This document shows, piece by piece, positions 17,555 to 27,462 of a stretch of 64,000 nucleotides of DNA. The notes below the pieces were generated by a model. The model worked only from the letters and a program-made list of their open reading frames with translations, did no database searches and was not told the DNA's origin. Position numbers and translations under genes: made by a program. The DNA lies in contig CALALV010000003.1 of assembly GCA_937925605.1 (NCBI GenBank), forward strand, positions 1 to 64,000. Reading direction: 5' to 3'. Numbering within the stretch: the first letter of the stretch is position 1; each line of letters begins with the position of its first letter. The DNA is from an uncultured Woeseia sp. (GTDB lineage Bacteria > Pseudomonadota > Gammaproteobacteria > Steroidobacterales > Woeseiaceae).

Positions 17555-18691
17555 CTACAGGGCGTCGCGGGTGTCCTCGACCAGCGTGTCGACCACGGCC
17601 TGCAGGCACTGCTGCGGATCCTTGCCGGCGGCCGCGGCGAGTTCGTGCGCCCGCAGCTGGCGATGGGCGCTGGTGCCGCGGCTCAGGATGTCGCGGACCG
17701 AGGCAACCTCGGCCTCGCAACCGAGTGCCGCGGCGTCCTCGGCCGTCAGCTCGAGAATCTCTTCCAGCAGGTCCGCGAACGGCACCAGCTCGCCCTTCGC
17801 GAAGTCGATCATGCCCTCGTCGAAGCTGTAGCGCATCGCGCGCCAGCGGTTCTCGCGAATCAGCATCGGCGTGTACTCGCGCCAGCGCTGGTTGCGCAGG
17901 CGCAGCCGGTAGAGCATGCGCAGCAGGCACAGCAGCAGCGCCGCGAGCGCGATGGCGTCGTCGAGGCGGGTGCAGACGTCCATGATGCGCGTCTCGAGCG
18001 TGGGGAAACGGCCGCTAGGGCGCAGGTCCCACCAGATCTTGGTCGAGTCCTCGATCATGCCGGCGTTGATCAGGATGTCGACGTGCCGCTGGTACTCGGC
18101 GTAACTCTGGAAGCGTTCGGGAATGCCGGTGCGCGGCAGCGCGTCGAAGATGGTCAGGCGATAGCTGCGCAGGCCGGTGTCCCGGCCCTCCCAGAACGGC
18201 GACGAGCAGGACAGCGCCAGCAGGTGCGGCAGGAAGTAGCTCATCTGGTTCATCAGGTCGATGCGCAGGTTGTCGTCGCCGATGCCGACATGCACGTGCA
18301 TGCCGCAAATCACCATGCGCCGCGCCGCGCCGGCCATCTCGTTGGTCAGGGCCTCGTAGCGGTCCTTCTCGGTGTGCTTCTGTTCCGCCCAGCGGCTGAA
18401 CGGGTGCGTCGAGGCGGCAATGGGCGCGAGCCCGTGGCGATCCGCGACGCCAATGATCGCGCGGCGCAGCCGCGCCAGGTCGGCACGCGCTTCCTGGACG
18501 TTGGCACAGACCCGGGTGCCGACCTCGACCTGCGAGCGCAGCAGTTCGGTCGTGACCTGGCTGCCGCATTCCGCCTCGCAGTCGCTGAGAAAGGACTCCG
18601 GCGGATCTATGACCAGGCCGCGGGTCTCCTTGTCGACGAGCAGGTACTCCTCCTCCACGCCTATCGTGAATTCCGGGTGCCTTCGGATCAT
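17555..18691 (-). CDS. carboxylate-amine ligase, YbdK/GCS2 family
   Basis: A 378-residue protein of the glutamate-cysteine ligase type 2 (YbdK) family, an ATP-dependent carboxylate-amine ligase. Diagnostic segments are FTIGVEEEYLLVD at the N-terminus, GMHVHVG, and ETRIMDVCTRLDD in the nucleotide/metal-binding half. The frame is open to 18841, but the upstream part is Arg/Pro-rich and not protein-like, so I place the start at ATG 18691. It lies downstream of an N-formylglutamate amidohydrolase-like gene on the same strand (52-base gap); this pairing suggests linked chemistry on a glutamate-type substrate. The true substrate is unknown. Confidence 0.87.
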   Translation of the reverse strand: MIRRHPEFTIGVEEEYLLVDKETRGLVIDPPESFLSDCEAECGSQVTTELLRSQVEVGTRVCANVQEARADLARLRRAIIGVADRHGLAPIAASTHPFSRWAEQKHTEKDRYEALTNEMAGAARRMVICGMHVHVGIGDDNLRIDLMNQMSYFLPHLLALSCSSPFWEGRDTGLRSYRLTIFDALPRTGIPERFQSYAEYQRHVDILINAGMIEDSTKIWWDLRPSGRFPTLETRIMDVCTRLDDAIALAALLLCLLRMLYRLRLRNQRWREYTPMLIRENRWRAMRYSFDEGMIDFAKGELVPFADLLEEILELTAEDAAALGCEAEVASVRDILSRGTSAHRQLRAHELAAAAGKDPQQCLQAVVDTLVEDTRDAL

Positions 18692-18743
18692 CCCCACTCT
18701 CCCCTGTTGCGTGCTCGCTCGGTCCACGGCCGGCCGCCTGCGT

Positions 18744-19565
18744 TCAGGCGGACGCGGCCGGCGCCTTCCTGCCCTCGAGGTAGGCCGGCAGGCCGGCCAC
18801 GAGCGGCTCGAACGCGTCGGCCAGCCGGGCGACGCCGGCATCGTCGTCGATCAGGTCCTGGCGCACCTCGATGCCGGCGTGCGGCAGGCCATTCGCCTCG
18901 GCATGATGGTCGATCGTGAAATCCTGCGGCGCGCGCCCCGAGTAAGGTTCGTTGTCGCCGACCAGGTAGCCGGCATCGCCGAGAGGGCCGATCAGCGCGT
19001 CCGGCACGCGCGGGTCCTTGTCCCAGAGTATGCCGATCTGCCAGGGGCGGGAGACGCCGTTCAGCACCGGCGTGAAACTGTGGATCGCGAGCACGGCCGG
19101 CGCGGCGCGCGCGGTGACCAGGCGCTCTATCTGCGCGGCGATTGCCTCGTGGTAGGGCCAGTAGATCGCTGCGGCGCGTGCGTCCTTCTCGGCACGGCTC
19201 AGACCGCGGTTGCCGGTGATGACGACGCCGTCGCCGTACTCGAGAAACGCCTGCGGGTCGAGCAGTTGCCGGTTGCAGTCGATGACGAGCCGCGAATAGC
19301 CGCACAGCACCGCGGTCACGCCGAGGCGCTCGGCGAGCGTGCGCGTCAGCGCGCCGGCGCCGATGTCCCAGGCGAGGTGACAGCGCAGCGCGGCAGGGTC
19401 GAGGCCGAGGTCACCGAGCGCCGCGGGGAAGACGCGGCTGGCATGGTCGCAGACGAGCAGCAGCGGGTCGGTAGCGTCGGGGTTCAGTACTTCGAAAGCG
19501 GGGGGCTCGCCGGGGGCGAGCAGCGATGGCGCGGTGTCGGGACTGGGCCTCTGGTCGTTGCTCAT
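18744..19565 (-). CDS. N-formylglutamate amidohydrolase family protein
   Basis: A 273-residue zinc-hydrolase-like protein of the FGase family. Segments typical of the family are LLVCDHASRVFP, HLAWDIGAGALT, VIDCNR, AIHSFTPVLNG, LVGDNEPYSGR and HAEANGLPHAGIEVRQDLI; the His and Glu residues in these would coordinate metal and activate water. The family cleaves N-formyl-L-glutamate, but many members next to GCS2-type ligases have no proven substrate. It is probably in one operon with the YbdK-type ligase just downstream. Confidence 0.85.
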   Translation of the reverse strand: MSNDQRPSPDTAPSLLAPGEPPAFEVLNPDATDPLLLVCDHASRVFPAALGDLGLDPAALRCHLAWDIGAGALTRTLAERLGVTAVLCGYSRLVIDCNRQLLDPQAFLEYGDGVVITGNRGLSRAEKDARAAAIYWPYHEAIAAQIERLVTARAAPAVLAIHSFTPVLNGVSRPWQIGILWDKDPRVPDALIGPLGDAGYLVGDNEPYSGRAPQDFTIDHHAEANGLPHAGIEVRQDLIDDDAGVARLADAFEPLVAGLPAYLEGRKAPAASA

Positions 19566-19658
19566 TGCCTTGCGGGTCCGGTGCGGGCTGCCAGTGTAAC
19601 CCAGCCGCAGACGGCCGTCATCGCGGCGCGCCGCGCCGCGTGACGGCCTGGCCGTGGC

Positions 19659-22600
19659 TCAGGCGAGCAGCGGAGCGACCCGCCGGTTCTTCGACCAGGC
19701 CTCGAAGGAATCGACCGAGGTCGGCCTTGCGATGAAATAGCCCTGCGCGAAGGACACGCCGAGCTCCGCCAGCTTATCCATCACCTCGCGGTTCTCGACC
19801 CGCTCCGCGATGGTCTCTATCCCCATCGCGCGGCCGACCTGGTTGATCGCCTGCACCATGCTTTCGTCGACGCTGTTGTCGACGACGTGCCGGATGAACT
19901 GGCCGTCGATCTTGATGTAGTCGACCGGCAGGTTCTTCAGGTAGGTGAAGGACGACAGGCCGCTGCCGAAGTCGTCGAGCGAGAACTTGCAGCCCAGCTG
20001 CTTCAGCGCCTGCATGAAGTGCACGACCCGCGACAGGTTGGAAATCGCCGCGGTCTCGGTGATCTCGAAGCAGATCGCCCCGGGCGGCAACTGCTGCTGC
20101 TTCAGCTCCTCGATGACGTACTCGAGGAAGCGGTCCTCGCTGAGCGACGTGCCGGACAGGTTGATCGCCAGCGTGTAGCGCGCCGCCTCCCCGGGCTCGC
20201 GGTCGGCGAGCTTGGACAGGGCCTCGCGCACCACCCAGCGATCCAGCGTCGACATCAGGTTGTAGCGCTCGGCTGCCGGGATGAACTGGTCGGGCTGTAC
20301 CAGTTCCCCGGACTCGTCGCGCATACGCAGCAGCAGCTCGTAGTGGCCCGGTGCGCCTTCGCGGTGCCCGCCGATGCCGATGATAGGCTGGTAGTACAGC
20401 TCCAGGCGGCCGTCTTCCACCGCGCTGGTGATGCGCGATACCCACTTCATCTCCTCGTGGCGCACCGACGCGTCGCTGTCGCGGTACAGGTGGATCTGGT
20501 TGCGCCCCATGTCCTTCGCCGAGTAGCAGGCGACGTCGGCCGAACTCATGACGCTGGCAACAGACGGGCTCTCCCGATTGACGACGACGATGCCGATCGA
20601 GCAGCGCACGTTCGTGAACGCCTCCTGCCAGGTGAAGCGGTGATTCTCGATTGCATCGCGAATCGATTCGGCGACTTCCGTCGCGCGCTCCTCGTCGCAG
20701 CGCTCGAGCAGCACGCCGAACTCGTCGCCGCCGAGCCGGGCGAGTATGTCGGTCGAGCGAATGTTGGCCTGGATGATCTCGGTGACCTGCAGCAGCAGCT
20801 CGTCGCCGGCCGTATGCCCGAACGTGTCGTTGACGACCTTGAACTGGTCGAGGTCGACGTACAGCACACCGTGGGTCAGCGACGGGTTCGAAGCCGTGCT
20901 CTCGAGCGCGGCCACCAGCTGGTTCTCGAATTCGCGGCGGTTGATCAGGCCGGTCACGGCATCGTGCGAGGCCTGGTAGGACAGCTGCCGGAACAGGCGG
21001 GTCTCCTTGCTGACGTCGTGGAAGACCATCACGGCGCCGATGATGTTGCCGATGCGGTCGCGGATCGGCGCCGCCGAGTCCTGTATCGGTATCTCCTGGC
21101 CCTGCTTCGCGATCAGCACCGAGTTCTCGGCGAGCGCGATGACCCGTCCTTCCCGCAGGCAGCGCGTGACCGGGTTGTCGACGGAGCTGCGGGTATGCTC
21201 GTTGACGATCGTCATGATGTCTTCGATCGGCTTGCCGCGCGCCGTGCGCAGGTCCCAGCCGGTCAGGTCCTGCGCGACCGGGTTGATGTAGTCGATGCAG
21301 CCCTCCGCATCGGTCGTGATGACGCCGTCGCCGATCGACTGCAGGGTCACCTGCGCGCGCTCCTTCTCCTCGAACACGCGCGTCTCGGCAATCTTGCGAT
21401 CCGTGATGTCGGTAATCGTCCCCTCGTGCGCGACGATGCGTCCGTCGCGGTCGTAAATCGCGCGCGAATTCTCGAGCACGACGATCTCGCGGCCGTCCTT
21501 GCGCCGCAGGCGGTATTCGAAATTCCGCACGAAACCCTGGGCCTCGAGGCGCGCGAACACGCGCTCGCGGTCGATCGGGTTCACGTACAGCATCGGCGTG
21601 CGGCCCGCGCCCTTCAGTTCCTCGGCGCTCTCGTAGCCGAGCATCTCGACCAGCGCCGGGTTCACCGTGATGATGTCGCCCTCGCGCGAGGTGATATAGA
21701 CGCCGTCCACGACGTTTTCGAACAGGCCGCGGTAGCGCGACTCGGACGAACGCAGCTTGTCCTCGTCGAGCTGGCGCTTGATCGCGATGCCGGCGAGCTT
21801 GGCCATGCGCCCGAGTTTGTCGAGTTCGTCGGTCGTCGGCTGCCGCGGCTGGTCGAGGTAGGCGTCGAAGGTACCGATCACGTCGTCCGCGTCCGCGAAC
21901 AGCGGGAAGGACCAGCAGGCGCGCAGGCCCTGCGTGGCAGCGGCCTTGCCCCACGCGGCCCAGGCCGGGTCGGCGGCGATGTCCGCGACGATAGCCTCGC
22001 GGCCGCGCTTCGCGGCCACGCCGCAGGCCAGGCTGTCCTCGGCGACGCGGACGCGGTCGAGTTCCACGCGGAACGCGTCCGGCAGGCTCGGTCCTTCCTC
22101 GACCGAGAGCGTCCGCTGCTGCGGGTCGAGCAGCATCACCGCGGTGCGCATGCCGCGCGTTATGCGCTCCGAGCAACGGCAGATCGAGCGCAGCGTGCGG
22201 TCGAGCGGCATATTGCCGGCGATCATCTCGAGTATCTTGTTCTGCGCGTACGCCAGTTCCTCGTTGCGCTTGCGCTCGGTGATGTCCGTGATCGAGACCC
22301 GGATCAGCCTGCGGTTGCCGGCGGGCAGCCGGCTGAAGCGCACCTCGCAGGGTATCTCGCGGCCCTGCGCGTCGCGGTGCAGCCATTCGAAGGTCGGATG
22401 CTCGCCGTTCAGCGCACGGTCGACGTAGCCGCGGCGCACGCCGAATGAAGGCGTGCCGTCCGGCTGCATGCGCGGGCTGATCGCCTCGGGCCCGACCGAC
22501 AGCAGGCGCGCGCGGGACAGGTTGAACAGCTGGCAGGCATTGTCGTTCGCGTCGCAGAAGTGGCCCTCGTCGACGTCGAGTACGACGATGGCTTCCGGGG

Positions 22601-23171
22601 CGTTCTCGACCAGCGCCCGGTAGCGCTCCTCGTTCTCGCGCAGCGCGCGTTCGGCATCGTGCCGGTCCGTGACGTCCCGCAGGCTGATGACGAACACGTC
22701 CTCGTCGACGGACGCGAGCCGTGTCGCGTTGATCTCGGCGATGAAGCGCCGGCCGTTCGCCGACAGGGCGTCGACCTCGCCGGAATGGAACTCGATGTGC
22801 GTGTCGTCGAGGTTCGACATGAACGGCTCGAGAAATTGCGCGAGCCGCACGCTGCTGCACTCCGGCAGCAGTCGCTCCAGGCGCGAGCCGATCAGCTGCT
22901 CCTTGGGCAGGCCGAAGTAACGGGTGCAGACCTTGTTGCAGTTGCGAATCGTGCCGTTGGCCGAGACCGACAGCAGCGCCTCGGTGACGCTGTCGAAAAT
23001 GACCTCGATCGGGGTCAGCGCCGGCAAGGACTGGGTCAGCGAGCGGCTGACCAGCGACTCGAGCCTCGCATAGTGCTGGTCCAGCAGGCGAACGACGGAA
23101 CCGAGATCCGCCGCGTCCCTGCGCGCACCTGGCTGTTCTTGTTGTTTTTCTGGCCGCCCGTCGCTATCCAT
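19659..23171 (-). CDS. multi-PAS/GAF GGDEF-EAL cyclic-di-GMP protein
   Basis: A soluble 1170-residue protein with PAS domains in the first 300 residues, a GAF domain (about 310-470), two further PAS domains (about 480-740), a GGDEF domain (motif 814-818, preceded by RSTD as inhibitory RxxD site) and an EAL domain. The EAL signature itself reads ELL (945-947), but the other metal and catalytic residues look present: the Asn in AINLSG, Glu in CFEITET, the Asp pair in SLDDFGSG, Lys in YIKIDG, Glu in IAERVE and Gln in AQGY. It may therefore both make and hydrolyse cyclic di-GMP, controlled by up to four PAS and one GAF sensor domains. It is monocistronic. Ligands are unknown. Confidence 0.92.
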   Translation of the reverse strand: MDSDGRPEKQQEQPGARRDAADLGSVVRLLDQHYARLESLVSRSLTQSLPALTPIEVIFDSVTEALLSVSANGTIRNCNKVCTRYFGLPKEQLIGSRLERLLPECSSVRLAQFLEPFMSNLDDTHIEFHSGEVDALSANGRRFIAEINATRLASVDEDVFVISLRDVTDRHDAERALRENEERYRALVENAPEAIVVLDVDEGHFCDANDNACQLFNLSRARLLSVGPEAISPRMQPDGTPSFGVRRGYVDRALNGEHPTFEWLHRDAQGREIPCEVRFSRLPAGNRRLIRVSITDITERKRNEELAYAQNKILEMIAGNMPLDRTLRSICRCSERITRGMRTAVMLLDPQQRTLSVEEGPSLPDAFRVELDRVRVAEDSLACGVAAKRGREAIVADIAADPAWAAWGKAAATQGLRACWSFPLFADADDVIGTFDAYLDQPRQPTTDELDKLGRMAKLAGIAIKRQLDEDKLRSSESRYRGLFENVVDGVYITSREGDIITVNPALVEMLGYESAEELKGAGRTPMLYVNPIDRERVFARLEAQGFVRNFEYRLRRKDGREIVVLENSRAIYDRDGRIVAHEGTITDITDRKIAETRVFEEKERAQVTLQSIGDGVITTDAEGCIDYINPVAQDLTGWDLRTARGKPIEDIMTIVNEHTRSSVDNPVTRCLREGRVIALAENSVLIAKQGQEIPIQDSAAPIRDRIGNIIGAVMVFHDVSKETRLFRQLSYQASHDAVTGLINRREFENQLVAALESTASNPSLTHGVLYVDLDQFKVVNDTFGHTAGDELLLQVTEIIQANIRSTDILARLGGDEFGVLLERCDEERATEVAESIRDAIENHRFTWQEAFTNVRCSIGIVVVNRESPSVASVMSSADVACYSAKDMGRNQIHLYRDSDASVRHEEMKWVSRITSAVEDGRLELYYQPIIGIGGHREGAPGHYELLLRMRDESGELVQPDQFIPAAERYNLMSTLDRWVVREALSKLADREPGEAARYTLAINLSGTSLSEDRFLEYVIEELKQQQLPPGAICFEITETAAISNLSRVVHFMQALKQLGCKFSLDDFGSGLSSFTYLKNLPVDYIKIDGQFIRHVVDNSVDESMVQAINQVGRAMGIETIAERVENREVMDKLAELGVSFAQGYFIARPTSVDSFEAWSKNRRVAPLLA

Positions 23172-23497
23172 TCGCCAAGAGCCTCATCCCCGCGCCACCG
23201 CGCGCGCTGCCCTGCCTGCGCCTCCCTGGCGCCGGCAAGGCCACCGGTTGCTGCCGGCGGCGCCCGCTGGGTCGTCGCGCCGGCAATCGGGGACCACTCT
23301 ATAAAGAGCGGGGAAATGCGACTGTGATGGGCTTCTCGAATCCGGAAAAAGATTGGGAAATATTTCCCGGAATCATTTCGTTCTTATAAATTAACTAGTT
23401 ACGGACACAGGCTCAGGCCGCGTCGGGCGAAAGACGGCAGGCTTATGACAAGTCGATGGTTTCCGACGGGAGCCGGCACACACTCTGCGCCCGGGCG
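23172..23497. promoter_or_regulatory. intergenic region with a 14-bp perfect palindrome
   Basis: No gene is visible between the GGDEF-EAL gene and the lipoprotein gene. GGGAAATATTTCCC at 23355-23368 is a perfect palindrome in an AT-rich patch, and TATAAATTAACTAGTTA lies at about 23386-23402. Both lie upstream of the minus-strand GGDEF-EAL gene and could be an operator and promoter for it. No factor can be named. Confidence 0.3.
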
Positions 23498-24061
23498 TCA
23501 GCTCTCGCCGGCCGGCATCGAGATCACGGTCTCGCCGTCCGGCCCCTGCTGCACCTCGCCGTTGACCTCCGTCTCGACGTCCGCGCGCCCGACTGCGAGC
23601 GGGATCGACATCGATTTCAGCAGCGCGCCGGCTTCGGTCGGTACTTCGGCCGTCACGTTCAGGTACAGCCGGCCTTCGCGCTGCGGGACGACCGTGACCT
23701 GGCGGCGCGCCGAGCCGGTCTCGGCATCGATGCCGAGTTCTATCTCGCGCGGCTCGTCGGCCGCGAACAGCAGGCTGTCCGGATCGTTGATCGCGTAGCT
23801 CAGGCGCAGCGGCTGCACGCCGCCGTCGGCCAAAAGCTCGATCTCGATCGCGACCGGCTGGCCTACGTAGGGCGTGCCGAGCACGCGGTAGCGGATCGTT
23901 ACCGGCGCGGACGGCTTGCCGGGCGAGCGCGCGTCGCTCGCGGGCAGCACTTTCTGTCCGGCGACTGCCGCGGGCGGCGCGGCGGCGCCCCCCGGGTCGG
24001 TCTCGGCGTTGCAGGCCGCGAGCAGCGCGGCGCCGATCAAGAGGCTGATGGTGTTGTTCAT
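23498..24061 (-). CDS. lipoprotein of unknown function
   Basis: A 187-residue protein with a short signal and the lipobox LLAAC (Cys17). The mature part begins with a Pro/Ala-rich linker and continues as an all-beta-looking domain (VTIRYRVLGTPYVGQPVAIEIEL, RLYLNVTAEVP), perhaps Ig-like. No catalytic residues are recognised. It follows the putative metalloprotease lipoprotein by 30 bases on the same strand, so the two are probably co-transcribed and may act together at the cell envelope. Confidence 0.65.
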   Translation of the reverse strand: MNNTISLLIGAALLAACNAETDPGGAAAPPAAVAGQKVLPASDARSPGKPSAPVTIRYRVLGTPYVGQPVAIEIELLADGGVQPLRLSYAINDPDSLLFAADEPREIELGIDAETGSARRQVTVVPQREGRLYLNVTAEVPTEAGALLKSMSIPLAVGRADVETEVNGEVQQGPDGETVISMPAGES

Positions 24062-24091
24062 GATCTCGTGTCCACTGGCGTCATGACCCGG

Positions 24092-26170
24092 TCACGGTGC
24101 CGGCCGGATCGTCATGTCGAAACAGGAACGCGCCGGGAACGCGGCCCGGTCGGTTTGCTCGTCCTTGTGGCGGAACTCGACGACGTCCATGACGTAGTCG
24201 CCGGCCGCGAGAACGTTCGGCGTCGTGAATGTCTCGCGATTCGCAACGCCACTCAAGCCCTGCGAGTCGCCGTTGACGACGCGGTTCTGGATCGCACCGT
24301 CGAGGTAGAACAGCAGGTCCGGGTCGCTTTGGTCGCGGTCGTCGGCAGGGTCGTCCGGCGGCAGCTGCGCGACCGTCGCCGCGTCGGTGACGATGTCGAA
24401 CTCGTAGCGGGCCGGCTGCGTGATCGTCATGCGCAGGAAACGGTGCTCGGAGAGCCGGTTGCCGTTCGCGTTCGCATTGTCGTGCTCGCGGTTCGAGCAG
24501 ATGTTGACCGGCGTGCCGTCGGGCACGATGTCCGTGTAGACCGGCAGCGCGTCGGCCGGCTCCGCGCTGTTCGCGTCGTTGGTCTCGCCGTCGCCGTAGA
24601 TACCGCTGCCGGTGATGTCGTGGTAAGCGCGCAGGTCGGTCACGAGCGGCTGGCTCGCGGGGTCCTCGGCTACCAGCCCATCGAGAAAGGAGAACACACT
24701 GGTATGTGCGGCCGTCTGCCGCTGGCGATCGACCATCGTGCGGAATATCGGCTCGAACCCGATGCTGCCGGAATCGCCGGTCGTGATTTCCGCCGGCGAG
24801 TCGTCCCACAGGTCGTAGATCAGCGCCATGACCGAGAACTCGTTGTACCAGCCACGCGGGCTAGGCGCGTCGCTCTCGATGTCTATACGGAAACCGTTGG
24901 CCTGCGCCGTACCCTGCGTGTCGCAGTAGCTGGCGCTCTCGAGCGCGATGCCGGACAGCGCCGTCGCCCAGCCCTCACCGAAGGCGACCCGCATGTCCAG
25001 CCGGTCGCCGAAGCCGTGCGGCCCGCCGATGCTGTCGGAGCGCGAGAAGACGTCTTCGAAATAGTGTCCCCACTCGTGCACGATGACATGGTCGTCGAAT
25101 TCCTCGGTATCGCTGTTGGCGCCGCCGAGCAGGAACAGGGAGTCGATGCTGCCGAGGTAGAACGAGGTGCCGATCTCGCCGGCAGCGACGTTCTCGTCGA
25201 AAGTGCCGCTGCCCTGCGCGTTCGTGTTGTTCACGCTCCAGAAGGCGTCGAGCGGTGCGAAGTTCGCCGCCCCATCCACGCCCGTGATCGCGAGCATCGC
25301 GGTGTAGATTGCATCGAGCACGGCGAACGGCGCCGCGGCGCGCACGCCCGTGTAGCTGCTGCCGCCCCAGCCGGTCGTCGCCGTGACGTTGCGCTGCTGG
25401 TCGGTCGTGCCGGAGTCGAAAGCCCCGGAATCGAGCGTATACAGCGGCCGCTGGCCGAGCGGCAGGCCGGTGCTCAAGGTGTTGTCGCGGACCTCGACGT
25501 CCCAGGACGGCGTGCCGCTCCGCTTCAGCTCGGCGCGCACCCGCAGCCTGACGCTGCGCAGCGGATCCACGACGAGCGCGTAGCCGCCCGCATCATCACT
25601 GGTGGTCTCGGCGAGCACAGCGTTGCTGGCGGCGTCGAGCACCTGCACGGTCGCCGCACGGATGGGCCGGGTCTCGGTTGCGAGGTAGTTCAGCCCCACG
25701 CAATTCGGATTCGCCGGCACGAACTCGTAGCTCGCGACGCCGGAGATCGTGACCGCGGCGCCCGCTTCCTGCACCGTGATGTCGACCTCGTCGCTGCCCG
25801 ACAGCCCGGCCGCATCGGTCACGGTCAGCCTGAACGTCAGCAGCTCGGGCACGCCGGCGGCCACGTCCGGCGCCAGGAACGAGGCAGCGGCCCGGTCGGC
25901 GTTGTCGATCGTGACGGGAATTCCGGCCACCTGGGTCCAGGCGTAGCGCAGCGTGTCGCCGGCGTTCGCGTCGCTGCCGGAGCCTGTGAGCTGCACGGTG
26001 GTCAGTTCCGCGACGCTGCGATCGCTGCCGGCATCGGCGACGGGGGCGACGTTGCCGCCGCCGTTGCCACCGTTGCCACCGCCGGAGCCGCCGCCACCGC
26101 AGGCGGCGATCAGCAGGACAACCGGCAGCAGGCTGCGGGCGCGGGGGCTATTGCTTGCATGGCGCATCAT
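24092..26170 (-). CDS. lipoprotein with Ig/PKD-like domain and HExxH metallopeptidase-like domain
   Basis: A 692-residue lipoprotein with lipobox LIAAC (Cys24), a Gly/Asn-rich linker and a PKD/Ig-like domain (about 41-135: VADAGSDRSV, SGSGSDANAGDTLRYAWTQV). A further beta region is followed by a putative zinc peptidase domain. HEWGH gives H365, E366 and H369, and E399 in AFGEGWA fits a gluzincin third ligand. The C-terminus resembles a PPC-type beta domain. The family is not named with confidence; proteolysis is inferred from the motif. ATG 26170 is chosen over 26245 because it puts the signal peptide at the N-terminus. It lies 30 bases upstream of another lipoprotein gene. Confidence 0.75.
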   Translation of the reverse strand: MMRHASNSPRARSLLPVVLLIAACGGGGSGGGNGGNGGGNVAPVADAGSDRSVAELTTVQLTGSGSDANAGDTLRYAWTQVAGIPVTIDNADRAAASFLAPDVAAGVPELLTFRLTVTDAAGLSGSDEVDITVQEAGAAVTISGVASYEFVPANPNCVGLNYLATETRPIRAATVQVLDAASNAVLAETTSDDAGGYALVVDPLRSVRLRVRAELKRSGTPSWDVEVRDNTLSTGLPLGQRPLYTLDSGAFDSGTTDQQRNVTATTGWGGSSYTGVRAAAPFAVLDAIYTAMLAITGVDGAANFAPLDAFWSVNNTNAQGSGTFDENVAAGEIGTSFYLGSIDSLFLLGGANSDTEEFDDHVIVHEWGHYFEDVFSRSDSIGGPHGFGDRLDMRVAFGEGWATALSGIALESASYCDTQGTAQANGFRIDIESDAPSPRGWYNEFSVMALIYDLWDDSPAEITTGDSGSIGFEPIFRTMVDRQRQTAAHTSVFSFLDGLVAEDPASQPLVTDLRAYHDITGSGIYGDGETNDANSAEPADALPVYTDIVPDGTPVNICSNREHDNANANGNRLSEHRFLRMTITQPARYEFDIVTDAATVAQLPPDDPADDRDQSDPDLLFYLDGAIQNRVVNGDSQGLSGVANRETFTTPNVLAAGDYVMDVVEFRHKDEQTDRAAFPARSCFDMTIRPAP

Positions 26171-26366
26171 CGGCAATCCGTGTCCTCCGGTGCCCGGGCT
26201 GCCGGCCGCCGCGCCCCCGAATTCGCGGTTGTGACGGGCAATCAAGGCCTTATTGCGACCCAGGTCCTGTTAATTGGCCGAGTATTGTTAGAATTTCCCG
26301 GCTGAAATAGTTCCTGTCTCACGAAAACCGGCCCGGGTCCGGTCCAGCAGAGCGAGAATACGCGGT

Positions 26367-27377
26367 ATGTCGAAGAAAACCATCCTCGTGACGGGCGGCG
26401 CCGGCTACATCGGCAGCCACGTGGTGCGCCAGCTCGGCGAGCAGGACGAAGACGTCGTCGTCCTCGACAACCTCTCGACCGGCTTCGAGGAGGCCGTGAC
26501 CCACGGCAAGCTGATCGTCGGCGATACCGGCGACGCAGCGATCCTGGCGACGATCTTCGACAAGCACGACATCGACACGGTCATGCACTTCGCGGCCGCC
26601 ACCGTGGTCCCGGAATCGGTCGCCGACCCGCTCAAGTACTACGGCAACAACACGGCCAACAGCCGCACGTTGCTCGAGGCTGCGCAGCGCGCCGGCGTCA
26701 AGCACTTCGTGTTTTCCTCCACGGCGGCGGTCTACGGCATCCCGAAAGGCGGCCGCGCCGCCGAAAGCATGCCGACGAAACCGATCAATCCCTACGGCAC
26801 GTCGAAGCTCATGACCGAGTGGATGCTCAGGGACCTGGCCGCCGCCGGCGGCCCGTCCTACGTGAGCCTGCGCTACTTCAACGTCGCCGGCTGCGACCCG
26901 TCGGGCAGGATCGGCCAGTCCACGCCGAAAGCGACGCTGCTGGTCAAGGTCGCCTGCGAGGCGGCCGTCGGCACGCGGCCGCAGGTCTCGGTCTTCGGGA
27001 CGGACTACCCGACGCCGGACGGCACCGGCCTGCGCGACTATATCCACGTCGAGGACCTCGCCGCCGCGCACCTCGTCGCGCTCGACTACCTGCGCGACGG
27101 CGGCCGCAGCGCGACGCTGAACTGCGGCTACGGCCACGGCTATAGCGTGCGCGAAGTGCTGGCCGCGGTGGAGCGCGCGAACGGCAAGCCGTTGAACGTC
27201 GTCGAGGAAGGCCGCCGCCCCGGCGACCCGCCCGAGCTCGTCGCCGAAGTCGGCAAGATCCGCAAGCTGCTCGACTGGACGCCGCGCTACGACGATCTCG
27301 ACACGATCGTGCGCACCAGCCTCGAATGGGAACGCCGCATCGCGGCGCGCGACGAGAGCGCCTACTGGCGCGACTGA
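26367..27377 (+). CDS. galE: UDP-glucose 4-epimerase
   Basis: A 336-residue short-chain dehydrogenase-type epimerase of normal length. The NAD-binding motif TGGAGYIGS is at 9-17, the catalytic pair is Y143 and K147 in YGTSK, and FSSTAAVYG supplies the active-site Ser/Thr. RYFNVAG and DGTGLRDYIHVEDLA are typical of GalE. It interconverts UDP-glucose and UDP-galactose to supply exopolysaccharide or LPS precursors. It stands alone between the lipoprotein operon and the GlrK operon. Confidence 0.93.
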   Translation: MSKKTILVTGGAGYIGSHVVRQLGEQDEDVVVLDNLSTGFEEAVTHGKLIVGDTGDAAILATIFDKHDIDTVMHFAAATVVPESVADPLKYYGNNTANSRTLLEAAQRAGVKHFVFSSTAAVYGIPKGGRAAESMPTKPINPYGTSKLMTEWMLRDLAAAGGPSYVSLRYFNVAGCDPSGRIGQSTPKATLLVKVACEAAVGTRPQVSVFGTDYPTPDGTGLRDYIHVEDLAAAHLVALDYLRDGGRSATLNCGYGHGYSVREVLAAVERANGKPLNVVEEGRRPGDPPELVAEVGKIRKLLDWTPRYDDLDTIVRTSLEWERRIAARDESAYWRD

Positions 27378-27462
27378 GGGGCGCGATGGCGGGCAGCGAC
27401 GGCGATCACCCGCAAGCGCGCTGCCGGCGGCGGCAGGCAGCGCCGATGCTACACTCGCCGGG

